Positions 29,264-39,195 of a stretch of 64,000 nucleotides of DNA are shown here, one piece after another (positions within the stretch are counted from its first letter, which is position 1; the number at the start of each line of letters is the position of its first letter). Below the pieces are notes generated by a model that was not told the DNA's origin, made no database searches, and saw only the letters and a list, made by a program, of their open reading frames with translations. The DNA comes from Prochlorococcus sp. scB243_498I20 (GTDB taxonomy: Bacteria; Cyanobacteriota; Cyanobacteriia; PCC-6307; Cyanobiaceae): NCBI GenBank assembly GCA_000635015.1, contig JFMR01000045.1, forward strand, positions 310,001 to 374,000, read 5' to 3'. The position numbers were made by a program, and so were the translations under genes.

Positions 29264-30019
29264 TTAAGGTTCTGAAAGAACATTCCCCTTTTGCGCTTCT
29301 TGCGCCACTTTTCTCAAGTCATCACATCCTTCTTTTAATGTTGGGTAAGCAAACATTCCACTACCTGCAATAAAACAATTAGCGCCAGCATCGGCACATT
29401 GTGAAATAGTCCAATTTGCTTTTATCCCCCCATCAACCTCAATGTCGACATTTAAGTTTTTTTCGATAATAAAGTTTCTTATTTCTCTAATTTTATTAAG
29501 CATTGTTGGTATATAAGCTTGTCCTCCAAAGCCTGGATTAACTGTCATAACCAAAACATGATCAACCATATCCATTATGTTTTTAATCATTTCAAAAGGA
29601 GTATGGGGGTTTAATGCAACAGAAGGAGATCCTCCTAAATCTCTTATCCTTCCAAGAACTCTATGCAAATGAATATTTGCTTCGGCATGAGCTATTACTA
29701 CTCCTGGTTCACCATTCGTCCCTTTTGTAGCTTTTACATAAGATTCAAGCATGGTTTCACAGTTATATTGGCTAACCATTAATTGTGTTTCAAAAGGGAC
29801 ATCGCAATATTTTCGACATGCAGAAATCATTTCAGGACCAAATGTAAGATTTGGTACGAAATTCCCATCCATTACATCAAATTGAATTCTATCTACTCCA
29901 GCCTCCTCGAGCTCTTTCACACATGCTCCCATATTTGCCCAATCTGCTGGTAAAACTGAAGGAATTATTTGAATTGGTCTATGAGCACCAGTTAAATTTG
30001 CTTGATTTGACTCAGTCAT
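29264..30019 (-). CDS. rpe: Ribulose-phosphate 3-epimerase
   Basis: The 251-residue TIM-barrel enzyme shows IQFDVMDGNFVPNLTFGPE, VMTVNPGFGGQAYIP and DGGIKANWTISQCADAG, with the expected metal ligands and acid-base aspartates. It converts xylulose 5-phosphate to ribulose 5-phosphate in the Calvin cycle and pentose phosphate pathway. It is slightly longer than the usual 220-230 residues through an N-terminal extension. It is divergent from glpX across 187 bp, which may hold shared control elements for two carbon-flux genes. Confidence 0.95.
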   Translation of the reverse strand: MTESNQANLTGAHRPIQIIPSVLPADWANMGACVKELEEAGVDRIQFDVMDGNFVPNLTFGPEMISACRKYCDVPFETQLMVSQYNCETMLESYVKATKGTNGEPGVVIAHAEANIHLHRVLGRIRDLGGSPSVALNPHTPFEMIKNIMDMVDHVLVMTVNPGFGGQAYIPTMLNKIREIRNFIIEKNLNVDIEVDGGIKANWTISQCADAGANCFIAGSGMFAYPTLKEGCDDLRKVAQEAQKGNVLSEP

Positions 30020-30141
30020 TTAATTTTTAAAATATTTAATAAAGATACTATATTTAGTTGTTTATTCCTAATTTCAAGTCACGGCCTGATAAAGTAACAG
30101 CTGTAAAGAGTTAAAAAAAGCTTATTAGCATAATAATTCTT

Positions 30142-30162
30142 ATAAAAAATGCCATTTTTTAT
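30142..30162. repeat. 21-bp near-perfect palindrome between rpe and glpX
   Basis: ATAAAAAATG at 30142-30151 and CATTTTTTAT at 30153-30162 are exact reverse complements with one base between them. It lies 44 bp upstream of the glpX GTG and 122 bp upstream of the rpe start. It resembles a protein-binding operator more than an RNA hairpin because the loop would be one base. Chance palindromes are common in A+T-rich DNA. Confidence 0.45.
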
Positions 30163-30206
30163 GAGATCATACTCAAAACATTATAGAAAATCCTCAAAAT
30201 TTAATT

Positions 30207-31208
30207 GTGAATCAAACTTTAATTCAAGAAATTCTCGAAGTTGTCGAGCAAGCTGCTATTGCCTCAGCAAAACTAACAGGACTTGGTCAAAAAGATGAAG
30301 CTGATGCTGCAGCAGTCGAGGCAATGAGATTGCGAATGGGCAAAATTGAAATGAAAGGGAAAATTGTTATTGGAGAAGGTGAAAGAGATGAAGCACCTAT
30401 GCTTTATATAGGTGAAGAGGTTGGTAGTGGAAGTGGTCCAGGGGTCGACTTTGCAGTAGATCCTTGTGAAGGGACTAATCTTTGTGCAAATAATCAAAGA
30501 GGATCTATGGCTGTTTTAGCTGCCTCTGATACGGGTGGTCTTTTCAATGCTCCTGATTTTTACATGAACAAATTAGCAGCGCCTCCTGCGGCCAAAGGTA
30601 AAGTAGATATTAGAAATTCAGCTACTGAAAACTTGAAGATACTAAGTGATTGCTTGGGTCTTTCTATTAATGAGCTTACTGTTGTGGTAATGGATAGAAC
30701 TAGACATAAAGATTTAATTAAAGAGATTCGAGGATGTGGTGCAAAAGTTCAACCGATTTCTGATGGTGATGTTCAAGCTGCGATTGCATGTGGTTTTGCA
30801 GGAACTGGAACACATTGCTTGATGGGTATAGGTGCAGCTCCAGAAGGTGTTATTTCAGCTGCCGCAATGAGAGCTCTAGGCGGACATTTTCAAGGACAAC
30901 TAGTTTATGATCCAGCAATCGCTCAAACTTCTGAATGGGCTGATTACACAAAAGAAGGAAATATAAAACGTCTTAATGAAATGGGCATAACCGATATAGA
31001 TAAAATCTATGAAGCTAATGAATTGGCATCGGGAGAAAATGTTGTTTTTGCTGGAAGTGGAATAACTGATGGATTACTATTTGACGGAGTTAAATTTGAA
31101 CGAGATTGTGTTAGAACAAGTAGTCTAGTTATTAGTACATTAGATAGTTCTGCAAGGTTTACAAATACTGTCCATATCAAAGATGGTGCTAAGAGTATCA
31201 GCCTTTAA
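30207..31208 (+). CDS. glpX: Class II fructose-1,6-/sedoheptulose-1,7-bisphosphatase
   Basis: The 333-residue protein has [18 protein letters not shown] and [16 protein letters not shown], metal-binding motifs of GlpX-type class II FBPases. In cyanobacteria this enzyme hydrolyses both fructose 1,6- and sedoheptulose 1,7-bisphosphate and supplies both Calvin-cycle phosphatase steps. The start is GTG at 30207. It is divergent from rpe and followed after 18 bp by hemA on the same strand. Confidence 0.94.
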   Translation: MNQTLIQEILEVVEQAAIASAKLTGLGQKDEADAAAVEAMRLRMGKIEMKGKIVIGEGERDEAPMLYIGEEVGSGSGPGVDFAVDPCEGTNLCANNQRGSMAVLAASDTGGLFNAPDFYMNKLAAPPAAKGKVDIRNSATENLKILSDCLGLSINELTVVVMDRTRHKDLIKEIRGCGAKVQPISDGDVQAAIACGFAGTGTHCLMGIGAAPEGVISAAAMRALGGHFQGQLVYDPAIAQTSEWADYTKEGNIKRLNEMGITDIDKIYEANELASGENVVFAGSGITDGLLFDGVKFERDCVRTSSLVISTLDSSARFTNTVHIKDGAKSISL

Positions 31209-31226
31209 AAATTCATTCTTGATATT

Positions 31227-32537
31227 ATGCATATTGTTGTCGTCGGACTGAGTCATCGCACGGCACCTGTTGAAGTGCGTGAGAAGTTAAGTATTCCTGA
31301 TCAATCCATAACAGAATCATTGAAAGCATTAAAAGCTTTCTCTGATGTATTAGAGGTGTCAATCTTAAGTACTTGTAATAGGCTTGAAATATATGCACTA
31401 GTAAACGATAAAAATTCTGGTATTTCATCTATAAAAGAATTTATATCTGAATATTCTGGAATAATTTTTGAAGATTTAAATCCACATCTTTTTTGCTTTA
31501 GACAGGAAGAAGCAGTTTTGCATTTGATGAAAGTCTCCGCAGGACTTGATAGCCTCGTTTTAGGTGAAGGACAAATCCTTTCGCAGGTAAAAAAAATGAT
31601 GAGATTAGGTCAAGAGAATCAATCTACAGGACCAATTCTTAATAGATTATTAACTCAATCAGTTAGTACAGGTAAAAAAGTAAGGTCTGAAACAAATTTA
31701 GGTACTGGAGCCGTATCAATTAGTTCAGCAGCGGTAGAGCTTGCCCAATTAAAAATTGGACAAGAAAAGGGTTTAGATACTCTTGTAAGTTTGGAATCAG
31801 AGAACGTTCTTGTTGTAGGCGCTGGGCGAATGAGTAGACTTTTAATTACTCATCTAAAATCAAAAGGATGTCATAAACTCATCCTTTTAAATAGAAATAT
31901 TGATAGAGCATTAAATCTTGCTCAAGACTTCCCTGATTTGGAGATTGTTTGTAAAGGGTTAAACGAATTAGAAGAAAAGATATCACTATCTTCCATTGTT
32001 TTCACTAGTACTGCTTCTGAAGAGCCAATTATTGATCTAGCAAAAATTGAAAAATTAAATTTGAGTAATAGACTTAAATTTATTGATATTGGTGTACCGA
32101 GAAATATATCTAATGATGTCAAACAACATGAATTCGTGAAATCATTTGATGTTGATGACTTACAAGAAGTCGTTTCAAGAAATCAAGAATTTAGACAGAA
32201 AATAGCAAAGGAAGCGGAATCTTTAGTAGAAGAAGAAAGGATCATTTTTCTAGAGTGGTGGGCAAGTTTAGAGGCCGTTCCAGTAATTAATAAACTTAGA
32301 TCAGATTTGGAGTTAATTAGAAAAGAGGAATTGCAAAAAGCACTTAGCAGAATGGGACCAGATTTTTCTGCTAGAGAAAGAAAAGTTGTGGAAGCTCTGA
32401 CTAAAGGAATAATTAATAAAATACTTCATACGCCAGTCACCAAGTTGAGAAGTCCTCAATCAAGAGAAGAAAGACAAGTTTCTTTGAAAATCGTTGAAAA
32501 ATTGTTTTCTTTGGTAGAAGAGGATAAAAATAACTAA
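31227..32537 (+). CDS. hemA: Glutamyl-tRNA reductase
   Basis: The 436-residue enzyme shows GLSHRTAPVEVRE, LSTCNRLEIYA with the catalytic cysteine at residue 50, and GEGQILSQVK, then an NADPH-binding domain (VLVVGAGRMSRLL) and a C-terminal helical dimerisation region. It makes glutamate-1-semialdehyde, the first committed step to haem and chlorophyll. Placement 18 bp after glpX suggests shared transcription of a pigment and a carbon gene. Confidence 0.96.
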   Translation: MHIVVVGLSHRTAPVEVREKLSIPDQSITESLKALKAFSDVLEVSILSTCNRLEIYALVNDKNSGISSIKEFISEYSGIIFEDLNPHLFCFRQEEAVLHLMKVSAGLDSLVLGEGQILSQVKKMMRLGQENQSTGPILNRLLTQSVSTGKKVRSETNLGTGAVSISSAAVELAQLKIGQEKGLDTLVSLESENVLVVGAGRMSRLLITHLKSKGCHKLILLNRNIDRALNLAQDFPDLEIVCKGLNELEEKISLSSIVFTSTASEEPIIDLAKIEKLNLSNRLKFIDIGVPRNISNDVKQHEFVKSFDVDDLQEVVSRNQEFRQKIAKEAESLVEEERIIFLEWWASLEAVPVINKLRSDLELIRKEELQKALSRMGPDFSARERKVVEALTKGIINKILHTPVTKLRSPQSREERQVSLKIVEKLFSLVEEDKNN

Positions 32538-32576
32538 CTTTTTTCGATTTATATTAAGTTTTTCCAGTGATTTATC

Positions 32577-32609
32577 GAAATACCTTCGTAAACTGACCAT
32601 CGGTATTTC
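32577..32609. repeat. Inverted repeat upstream of glgC
   Basis: GAAATACC at 32577-32584 and GGTATTTC at 32602-32609 are exact inverted copies, 17 bases apart, in the 130-bp hemA-glgC gap and about 60 bp before the glgC ATG. There is no following T-run, so a terminator is unlikely. It could be an operator or a leader hairpin. A short CGAA/TTCG pairing within it is an alternative fold. Confidence 0.4.
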
Positions 32610-32667
32610 TAAATATGCCCATAATCAGTTACTTTAAATAGTTGTATATCTACCTCAATTAGATTGA

Positions 32668-33963
32668 ATGAAGCGTGTGTTGGCCATAATCCTCGGAGGA
32701 GGAAAAGGTTCTAGACTTTACCCTCTAACAAAAATGAGGGCTAAACCTGCTGTGCCATTAGCAGGTAAGTATCGTTTAATAGATATTCCGATTAGTAATT
32801 GTATAAATTCAGGCATTGAAAAAATGTACGTATTGACCCAGTTCAATAGTGCATCTCTAAATAGACATATAGGAAGAACCTATAATTTAAATGGCCCTTT
32901 TGGCCAAGGATTTGTGGAGGTTTTAGCTGCACAACAGACTCCTGATAGTCCGAAGTGGTTTGAAGGTACTGCTGATGCTGTAAGAAAATACCAATGGTTA
33001 TTTCAAGAATGGGATGTTGATGAATATTTAATATTGTCAGGTGATCAACTGTACAGAATGGACTACAGTTTATTTGTTCAACATCATAGAGATAATGGTG
33101 CTGATTTAACTGTTGCAGCTTTGCCTGTTGATGAAGCTCAAGCAGAAGGTTTTGGCCTAATGAGAACCGATGATGTAGGAAATATAAAAGAATTTAGTGA
33201 AAAGCCTAGTGGAGATAAGTTGAAGGCTATGGCAGTTGATACTTCAAAATTTGGATTAAGTAATGAGTCAGCTGCCGAAAAACCATATCTAGCCTCTATG
33301 GGGATTTACGTATTTAGCAGAAATACTCTTTTCGATCTTCTAAATAAATTTCCTAATTATACGGATTTTGGTAAGGACATAATTCCAGAAGCCCTTAATA
33401 GAGGCGATACTCTTAAAAGTTATGTATTCGATGATTATTGGGAAGATATCGGCACAATTGGGGCATTCTTTGAGTCAAACCTTGCTTTGACTGAGCAACC
33501 AAAACCTCCATTTAGTTTTTATGATGAGAAATTTCCAATTTATACTAGACCAAGATTTTTACCCCCTTCTAAACTTGTAGATGCTCAAATTACTGATTCA
33601 ATCGTTTGTGAAGGGACAATCTTGAAGTCATGCAGTATTTTACATTGTGTTTTAGGTGTGAGAAGCAGGATTGAAAGTGACTCTGTTCTTGAGGATACTC
33701 TTGTTATGGGAGCCGATTTCTTTGAATCCCCTGAAGAGAGGATTGAATTAAGAAAAGGGGGTGGAACACCTCTTGGAGTAGGGGAAGGGACTACTGTAAA
33801 AAGAGCAATTCTTGATAAGAATACAAGAATTGGCGATAATGTCGTGATCATTAATAAAGACCGAGTAGAAGAAGCAGATAAGCCAGAATTAGGCTTTTAT
33901 ATCAGAAATGGAATTGTTGTAGTAGTTAAAAATGCAACTATTGCAAAGGGAACTGTTATTTAA
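32668..33963 (+). CDS. glgC: Glucose-1-phosphate adenylyltransferase
   Basis: The 431-residue enzyme starts with [16 protein letters not shown], and has [28 protein letters not shown] and the C-terminal beta-helix region typical of ADP-glucose pyrophosphorylase. It makes ADP-glucose for glycogen synthesis and is normally activated by 3-phosphoglycerate and inhibited by phosphate. It is in a run of carbon-flow genes before gnd and pgl, which would help switch from storage to respiration. Confidence 0.96.
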   Translation: MKRVLAIILGGGKGSRLYPLTKMRAKPAVPLAGKYRLIDIPISNCINSGIEKMYVLTQFNSASLNRHIGRTYNLNGPFGQGFVEVLAAQQTPDSPKWFEGTADAVRKYQWLFQEWDVDEYLILSGDQLYRMDYSLFVQHHRDNGADLTVAALPVDEAQAEGFGLMRTDDVGNIKEFSEKPSGDKLKAMAVDTSKFGLSNESAAEKPYLASMGIYVFSRNTLFDLLNKFPNYTDFGKDIIPEALNRGDTLKSYVFDDYWEDIGTIGAFFESNLALTEQPKPPFSFYDEKFPIYTRPRFLPPSKLVDAQITDSIVCEGTILKSCSILHCVLGVRSRIESDSVLEDTLVMGADFFESPEERIELRKGGGTPLGVGEGTTVKRAILDKNTRIGDNVVIINKDRVEEADKPELGFYIRNGIVVVVKNATIAKGTVI

Positions 33964-34058
33964 ATCTTTTCCATCATTTTTCGCTGACATAAGTATTTTT
34001 TTTGAGCAATTTTGTTGAGTTGTAGGCACACTGTATTTATTGAGTTTTTTAATTTTTT

Positions 34059-35477
34059 ATGTCCAAGGCACATTTTGGTTTAATAGGTCTTGGTGTTATG
34101 GGCGAAAATTTAGTTCTTAACGCAGAGAGAAATGGATTTTCTAGTGTAGTTTTTAATAGAACTTACTCAAAAACTGAAGAGTTTCTACAAGGTCGTGGCC
34201 TTGGGAAGAATATAGAAGGAGCTCAAACTCTTCAAGAATTTGTTAATAAGCTAGAGAGACCTAGAAGAATTCTAATGATGGTAAAAGCTGGGCCCGCAAC
34301 AGATGCTGTCATTGATAATATTTCTGGATATCTCGAGGAAGGAGATTTATTAATAGATGGCGGCAACTCTCAATTTAAAGATACAGAAAGAAGGGTGAAT
34401 ACTCTTGAAAGTAAAAGTTTTGGATACATTGGGATGGGAGTCTCTGGAGGGGCCAAAGGAGCTTTAGAGGGTCCAAGTATGATGCCGGGTGGTACTAAGG
34501 CTTCATATGATGCAATAGAAAGCTTATTAACAAAAATGGCTGCCAAAGTTGAAGACGGACCATGTGTTGCATATGTTGGACCAGGAGGCTCAGGTCATTT
34601 TGTGAAAACTGTTCATAACGGAATTGAATATGGAATTGAACAAATACTCGCAGAAGCTTATGACCTTATGAAGAGAGTCAAAGGTATGAACGGCCAGCAA
34701 ATGTCAGAGGTATTTGGTCATTGGAATAATACTGATGAATTAGCCTCTTATCTTGTTGAGATAACAGAGATTTGTCTAAATACAAAAGATGAGATAACTG
34801 GAGATGACGTCGTGGAAAAAATATTAGATAAAGCTGGCCAGAAAGGTACAGGGTTATGGACTGTTGTAAGTGCTCTAGAACTGGGGGTATCAGTCCCAAC
34901 TATTTATGCATCTTTAAATGCAAGAGTAATGAGCTCTTTAAAAGAGCAACGTAGTGAGATTGAAAAAACTATTCCATCTAAAGAGATAGAGGATTTTGAT
35001 TTAGGAAATATATCAAATGGAATGAAACCTTTATTTGATGCTGTAGTCCTTGCCACAATAGCTAGCTATGCCCAGGGTATGGACATTTTAAGAGAAGCAT
35101 CTGCAGTATATAAGTATGGTTTGAATATGCCGTCAATTGCTCAAATATGGAAAGGTGGTTGCATAATTAGATCAAAATTATTAAGTAAAATTCAAGATGC
35201 TTATAACAAAGATCCTAATCTAAAAAATTTAATTTTTGATGATTGGTTCAATAATGAAATTGCAACAAGATTAGATAACTTAGCTAAAGTAGTTTCTTTA
35301 TCAACAAAAGCTGGTATACCAGTCCCATGTCTATCCAGTACCTTAGATTATTTGAATAGTTATAGAACCAATAGACTTCCTCAGAACCTTGTTCAGGCAA
35401 TGAGAGACTGTTTTGGCTCTCATACATATGAAAGAATTGATAAGGAAGGTAGTTTTCATACTGAATGGATGAAATGA
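34059..35477 (+). CDS. gnd: 6-phosphogluconate dehydrogenase
   Basis: The 472-residue enzyme shows the NADP Rossmann motif GLIGLGVMGENLVLN, the catalytic VSGGAKGALEGPSMMPGG and HNGIEYGIEQILAEAYDLM, and GGCIIRSKLL. It oxidatively decarboxylates 6-phosphogluconate to ribulose 5-phosphate, giving NADPH in the oxidative pentose phosphate pathway. Its stop overlaps the start of pgl, so the two consecutive pathway genes are coupled. Confidence 0.96.
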   Translation: MSKAHFGLIGLGVMGENLVLNAERNGFSSVVFNRTYSKTEEFLQGRGLGKNIEGAQTLQEFVNKLERPRRILMMVKAGPATDAVIDNISGYLEEGDLLIDGGNSQFKDTERRVNTLESKSFGYIGMGVSGGAKGALEGPSMMPGGTKASYDAIESLLTKMAAKVEDGPCVAYVGPGGSGHFVKTVHNGIEYGIEQILAEAYDLMKRVKGMNGQQMSEVFGHWNNTDELASYLVEITEICLNTKDEITGDDVVEKILDKAGQKGTGLWTVVSALELGVSVPTIYASLNARVMSSLKEQRSEIEKTIPSKEIEDFDLGNISNGMKPLFDAVVLATIASYAQGMDILREASAVYKYGLNMPSIAQIWKGGCIIRSKLLSKIQDAYNKDPNLKNLIFDDWFNNEIATRLDNLAKVVSLSTKAGIPVPCLSSTLDYLNSYRTNRLPQNLVQAMRDCFGSHTYERIDKEGSFHTEWMK

Positions 35478-36202
35478 TTGAAAAGGTTAAAAATGGTTAT
35501 ACACTTAACATTTACAAAGACAAGTTAGAGCTATCTACAGCTGTTTTTAAGTTTATTGAAAGTCACATTATTCATGCTCTAAAAAAGAAAGACAGGTTCA
35601 AATTTTGTGTAAGTGGAGGTTCAACTCCTAAATCTGTCTATAAGCTTTTATCGAAAAGTGATCTTAGATGGGATATGGTTGATGTCTTTTTAGGGGATGA
35701 AAGATGCGTTGATCCAAATTCAGAATTGAGTAACTCGTTAATGTTGAAGAATTCATTGTTAACTAATTTTGGATCTAAAGCTTTTTTTTATGAAATTTTC
35801 AATGATTTAAATGCTGATGATGAAGCTACAAAAAATCAATTTATTTCTAAATTATTTGAAAAATGCGGATCAAACCCTCCAACTTTTGATTTAACATTAT
35901 TAGGTCTTGGAGACGATGGTCATACAGCCTCACTATTCCCTTATCAAAAAAATAATAATGTAGATGATTTTGTTATTTTTAATGAAGGCAAAGGTTTAAA
36001 AAGAATTTCATTAACTCCAAAGGTTCTTTCAGCTTCTTCAAAGATAGTATTTTTAGTTAGTGGAGCTTCTAAAAGAATTGCTCTTGAGAGGTTATTAGAT
36101 GAAAAAGAGCCAACAGATAGAACACCATCAAAATTAATAAGATCTATTAATCAAATTCCAATATTTTGTGATCAGGAATCAGCAAAAGAATTAGAAATTT
36201 AG
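35465..36202 (+). CDS. pgl: 6-phosphogluconolactonase
   Basis: The 245-residue protein shows the sugar-phosphate isomerase-like core: CVSGGSTPKSVYKLL, LGDERCVDPNSELSNS and LGLGDDGHTASLFP. It hydrolyses 6-phosphogluconolactone to 6-phosphogluconate, the substrate of gnd just upstream. Starts at 35465 or 35474 are both possible; the latter forms a classic ATGA overlap with the gnd stop. Either gives a full catalytic domain. Confidence 0.92.
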   Translation: MDEMIEKVKNGYTLNIYKDKLELSTAVFKFIESHIIHALKKKDRFKFCVSGGSTPKSVYKLLSKSDLRWDMVDVFLGDERCVDPNSELSNSLMLKNSLLTNFGSKAFFYEIFNDLNADDEATKNQFISKLFEKCGSNPPTFDLTLLGLGDDGHTASLFPYQKNNNVDDFVIFNEGKGLKRISLTPKVLSASSKIVFLVSGASKRIALERLLDEKEPTDRTPSKLIRSINQIPIFCDQESAKELEI

Positions 36203-36232
36203 TTAAAGTCTATTAATAATTTAAATTAATTA

Positions 36233-36781
36233 ATGACTAAGAAAAAATTTTTATACCAGAAAAAGGAGTTCGATGGTTGGAAAACATTAAATGATACTGT
36301 TATGGGCGGATCAAGTTCAGCTTTTTGTGAAATTTCAAATTCGGGTTTGATATTAAAGGGTAATATTGTCGAGAAAGCAGGAGGATTTGTTAGTTGTAGA
36401 TCGTCTATATATAAACCTTCTTTAAATGTATCTGAGTATTCATCCTTTGAATTAAATATTGATGGACAAGGAAGAACTTTTAAATTTGCTGTCGCTTGTG
36501 AAGATGATCTACTAGGACTAACCGAATTTATTCCGGGTGGACTTAGATGGATTAAATCATTCCCAACAAAAAAATTCGGGACAACAAATGTTCAAATTCC
36601 TTTTAGTGAGTTGAAACCTTCAGTAAGAGCTAATAAAGTACGTTTTCCATTTAAATTCAAGCCATCTAAAATTAAAAGATTGCAACTACTACACTCTAAG
36701 TTCGGTGATGATGGATTACTTAATAATGAGTTTAAACAGGGTTCAATAAAAGTTTTAATTAAATCAATAAGTGTTATTTGA
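36233..36781 (+). CDS. CIA30-family protein
   Basis: The 182-residue protein carries WKTLNDTVMGGSSSAF, the CIA30 (complex I intermediate-associated protein 30) signature, and a beta-rich jelly-roll-like body with INGRG-type turns. Eukaryotic CIA30 helps assemble respiratory complex I; in cyanobacteria an NDH-1 or other chaperone-like role is only inferred. No signal peptide is seen. The next gene overlaps it by 11 bp. Confidence 0.72.
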   Translation: MTKKKFLYQKKEFDGWKTLNDTVMGGSSSAFCEISNSGLILKGNIVEKAGGFVSCRSSIYKPSLNVSEYSSFELNIDGQGRTFKFAVACEDDLLGLTEFIPGGLRWIKSFPTKKFGTTNVQIPFSELKPSVRANKVRFPFKFKPSKIKRLQLLHSKFGDDGLLNNEFKQGSIKVLIKSISVI

Positions 36782-37157
36782 AAATCCACCTAAAAATATA
36801 GAGAGCTTAATCGCTAAGTCAGCAGATTTAACAAATAAACCTTTTGTTCATTCTGTAGTAAAAATAAATGGTGAATACGATTTCGAAGATGAAGATATTG
36901 ATTTAACAGTTAATATCTTATGTCGAGATAAAGAAGGTAAAAGATTAGAAATTTATGATCTTGAATTAGAACTTTTTAAATCAAATAAAGAGTTGGTTTT
37001 AGTAATCTCTAAGCTTAACTTCCCTGATGAACCAATATTATGGTGTGGAGTTAAAACATTATGGATGGATAGCAATAATGGAAAAAAATGCAACTCACCA
37101 AAATACAGCGCTAGATTGGAAAATTTAGCAAATAGGATAAAATGTTTTATTGATTAA
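36771..37157 (+). CDS. Hypothetical protein overlapping the CIA30-like gene (128 aa)
   Basis: Start is GTG at 36771, overlapping the previous stop by 11 bp. The protein is acidic, beta-strand rich (SVVKINGEYDFEDEDIDLTV), with conserved-looking WCGVKTLWMDSNNGKKC near residue 98. I do not recognise a family. Co-translation with the CIA30-like protein suggests joint function. Its 3' end is 21 bp from ilvD on the opposite strand. Confidence 0.6.
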   Translation: MLFENPPKNIESLIAKSADLTNKPFVHSVVKINGEYDFEDEDIDLTVNILCRDKEGKRLEIYDLELELFKSNKELVLVISKLNFPDEPILWCGVKTLWMDSNNGKKCNSPKYSARLENLANRIKCFID

Positions 37158-37178
37158 GAAAATAAAATTTGAGTTGAT

Positions 37179-38852
37179 TTATAAATCAGTAACAGCCCCT
37201 AAACTTGATGTGCTTACGATTCTCGAATATTTTGAAAGAATTCCTCTTTTGTATTTTTGAATAGGTTTTACCCAATCTTTTTTTCTTTTTTCTAATTCTT
37301 CGTCAGATAAATCAACTTCAATTAGTTGTCTTACAGCATCTACGGTAATTAAATCACCTTGTTTTATTAGAGCAATATTTCCCCCTACAGCAGCCTCTGG
37401 AGCTATGTGACCCACAACAAGACCATAGGTACCCCCGCTAAATCTGCCATCGGTAATTAAAGCCACCTTCTCACCTAGCCCTTGGCCCACAATCGCAGAT
37501 GTTGGAGCTAACATTTCTCTCATGCCTGGACCTCCTACAGGACCTTCGTTTCTAATAACAACAACATCACCAGCTTTGATATCGTTATTTAATATCGATT
37601 TTAAACAATCCTCTTCACTTTCAAAAATCTTTGCGGGACCTGTTAATACAGGGTTTTTTACTCCACTAATTTTGGCTACAGAACCTTCGCTCGCTAAGTT
37701 ACCTTTTAATATCGCTAGATGTCCTTTTTTATAAAGAGGGTCATCTATGTCTCTTATGACATTTTGATTTGTTGGAGGCTTATCTGGAATATTCTGTAAG
37801 TATTCTGAGATGGTTTTGCCTTCAATATTTTTGCAATCGCCATGAATTAATCCTGCATTCAAAAGTATTTTCATTACTTGTGGAATCCCACCTGCCTTAT
37901 GAAGATCCACCGTCACATATTTACCACTCGGTTTAAGGTCACAAATAACGGGTACTTTTTGTCTGATTCTCTCAAAATCATTAATGTTGATATCTATTCC
38001 TGCAGTATTCGCAATAGCTAAGATGTGCAATACCGCATTTGTTGATCCGCCAATTGCCATAATTACTGATATTGCATTTTCAAATGCTTTCTTTGTCATT
38101 AGGTCTAGAGGTCTTATATCTTTTTCTATTGCAGAAACTAATATCTCAGCACTTTTATCTGCACTTAGTTCTTTTTCAAGATCTTCAGCAGCCATAGTGG
38201 AACTATGAGGAAGACTTAACCCTAATACTTCAATAACCGCAGACATTGTATTAGCTGTAAACATTCCTCCACAGCTACCAGCACCAGGAATACAATTTTT
38301 CTCAACTTGGATTAGCCTTTCTTCATTAATTTTGCCTGATGTTAATTGTCCAACAGCTTCAAATGCACTAACAACAGTAAGGTCTTCTCCATGCAATTTC
38401 CCAGGCTTTATTGTCCCTCCATAAATGAAAATTGAGGGAATATTCATTCTTGCAATCGCAATCATGGCACCCGGCATATTTTTATCACATCCACCTATAG
38501 CAAGTACTCCATCCATACTCTGAGCATTGCATGCTGTTTCAATTGAATCAGCAATAACTTCTCTTGAGACTAGGGAATATTTCATGCCCTCTGTTCCCAT
38601 AGAAATCCCATCACTTACTGTTATAGTCCCAAACATCTGAGGCATCCCACCTGATCTTTTTATTGACTCTTCAGCTTTTAGAGCTAACTTATTTAAACCC
38701 ATATTGCATGGTGTTATGGTGCTGTATCCATTTGCAACTCCAATAATAGGTTTATTAAAATCTTCATCATTAAATCCAACAGCTCTTAACATCGATCTGT
38801 TAGGGGATCTTTGCACACCTTGGGTTATTGCAGATGATCTGAGTTTATTCAT
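37179..38852 (-). CDS. ilvD: Dihydroxy-acid dehydratase
   Basis: The 557-residue enzyme has the Fe-S cysteines in [13 protein letters not shown] and [15 protein letters not shown], plus the C-terminal catalytic [20 protein letters not shown] region. It dehydrates dihydroxy-acids in valine, isoleucine and pantothenate synthesis. Start [14 protein letters not shown] matches the family. It is preceded after 23 bp by a small coiled-coil protein on the same strand, so a joint transcript is likely. Confidence 0.96.
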   Translation of the reverse strand: MNKLRSSAITQGVQRSPNRSMLRAVGFNDEDFNKPIIGVANGYSTITPCNMGLNKLALKAEESIKRSGGMPQMFGTITVSDGISMGTEGMKYSLVSREVIADSIETACNAQSMDGVLAIGGCDKNMPGAMIAIARMNIPSIFIYGGTIKPGKLHGEDLTVVSAFEAVGQLTSGKINEERLIQVEKNCIPGAGSCGGMFTANTMSAVIEVLGLSLPHSSTMAAEDLEKELSADKSAEILVSAIEKDIRPLDLMTKKAFENAISVIMAIGGSTNAVLHILAIANTAGIDININDFERIRQKVPVICDLKPSGKYVTVDLHKAGGIPQVMKILLNAGLIHGDCKNIEGKTISEYLQNIPDKPPTNQNVIRDIDDPLYKKGHLAILKGNLASEGSVAKISGVKNPVLTGPAKIFESEEDCLKSILNNDIKAGDVVVIRNEGPVGGPGMREMLAPTSAIVGQGLGEKVALITDGRFSGGTYGLVVGHIAPEAAVGGNIALIKQGDLITVDAVRQLIEVDLSDEELEKRKKDWVKPIQKYKRGILSKYSRIVSTSSLGAVTDL

Positions 38853-38875
38853 ATTATTTGAGAACCTTTTTTATT

Positions 38876-39166
38876 CTATTGCCCCAACTCTTCAAGTTGC
38901 TTCCTAACATCAGCAATTGCAGAATTAAGTTGCTCAACTTTCTTCTCGAGATTCTCTCCTTCAACTTCATTTATATTTTTATTTGAATCAATCGCTTCTG
39001 AGCCGTCTTGAATTCTTGAGGAATACATCATTGCTTTTTGTTTTTTTTCCTCCTTTCTTTTGTCAGCTTCGGATATTAACCACCAAGCTAGACCTGCTGC
39101 TCCTATAAAAGCACCACTTATTAATGATAAAAAATTATTTGAAGACGAATCTCTGTATTCAGACAT
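38876..39166 (-). CDS. Small membrane-anchored coiled-coil protein (96 aa)
   Basis: The 96-residue protein has one hydrophobic segment (FLSLISGAFIGAAGLAWWLI, about 12-31) followed by a basic stop-transfer (KRKEEKKQK) and a C-terminal coiled coil (about 65-94, with heptad leucines/valines, LEKKVEQLNSAIADVRKQL). It should be a thylakoid or plasma-membrane scaffold. No family is recognised. It precedes ilvD on the same strand. Confidence 0.62.
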   Translation of the reverse strand: MSEYRDSSSNNFLSLISGAFIGAAGLAWWLISEADKRKEEKKQKAMMYSSRIQDGSEAIDSNKNINEVEGENLEKKVEQLNSAIADVRKQLEELGQ

Positions 39167-39195
39167 TGGTAAAATATTGACTCCTACATTCTATA

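Noticed and set aside
30094..30107. Possible NtcA site GTA-N8 before glpX
   Set aside because: The right half reads AAA rather than TAC and no -10 lies at the expected distance, so the match is weak.
37175..37188. 14-bp palindrome TGATTTATAAATCA at the ilvD stop
   Set aside because: It is fully A+T-rich apart from two pairs, overlaps the stop codon, and lacks a T-run, so it is not convincing as a terminator or operator.
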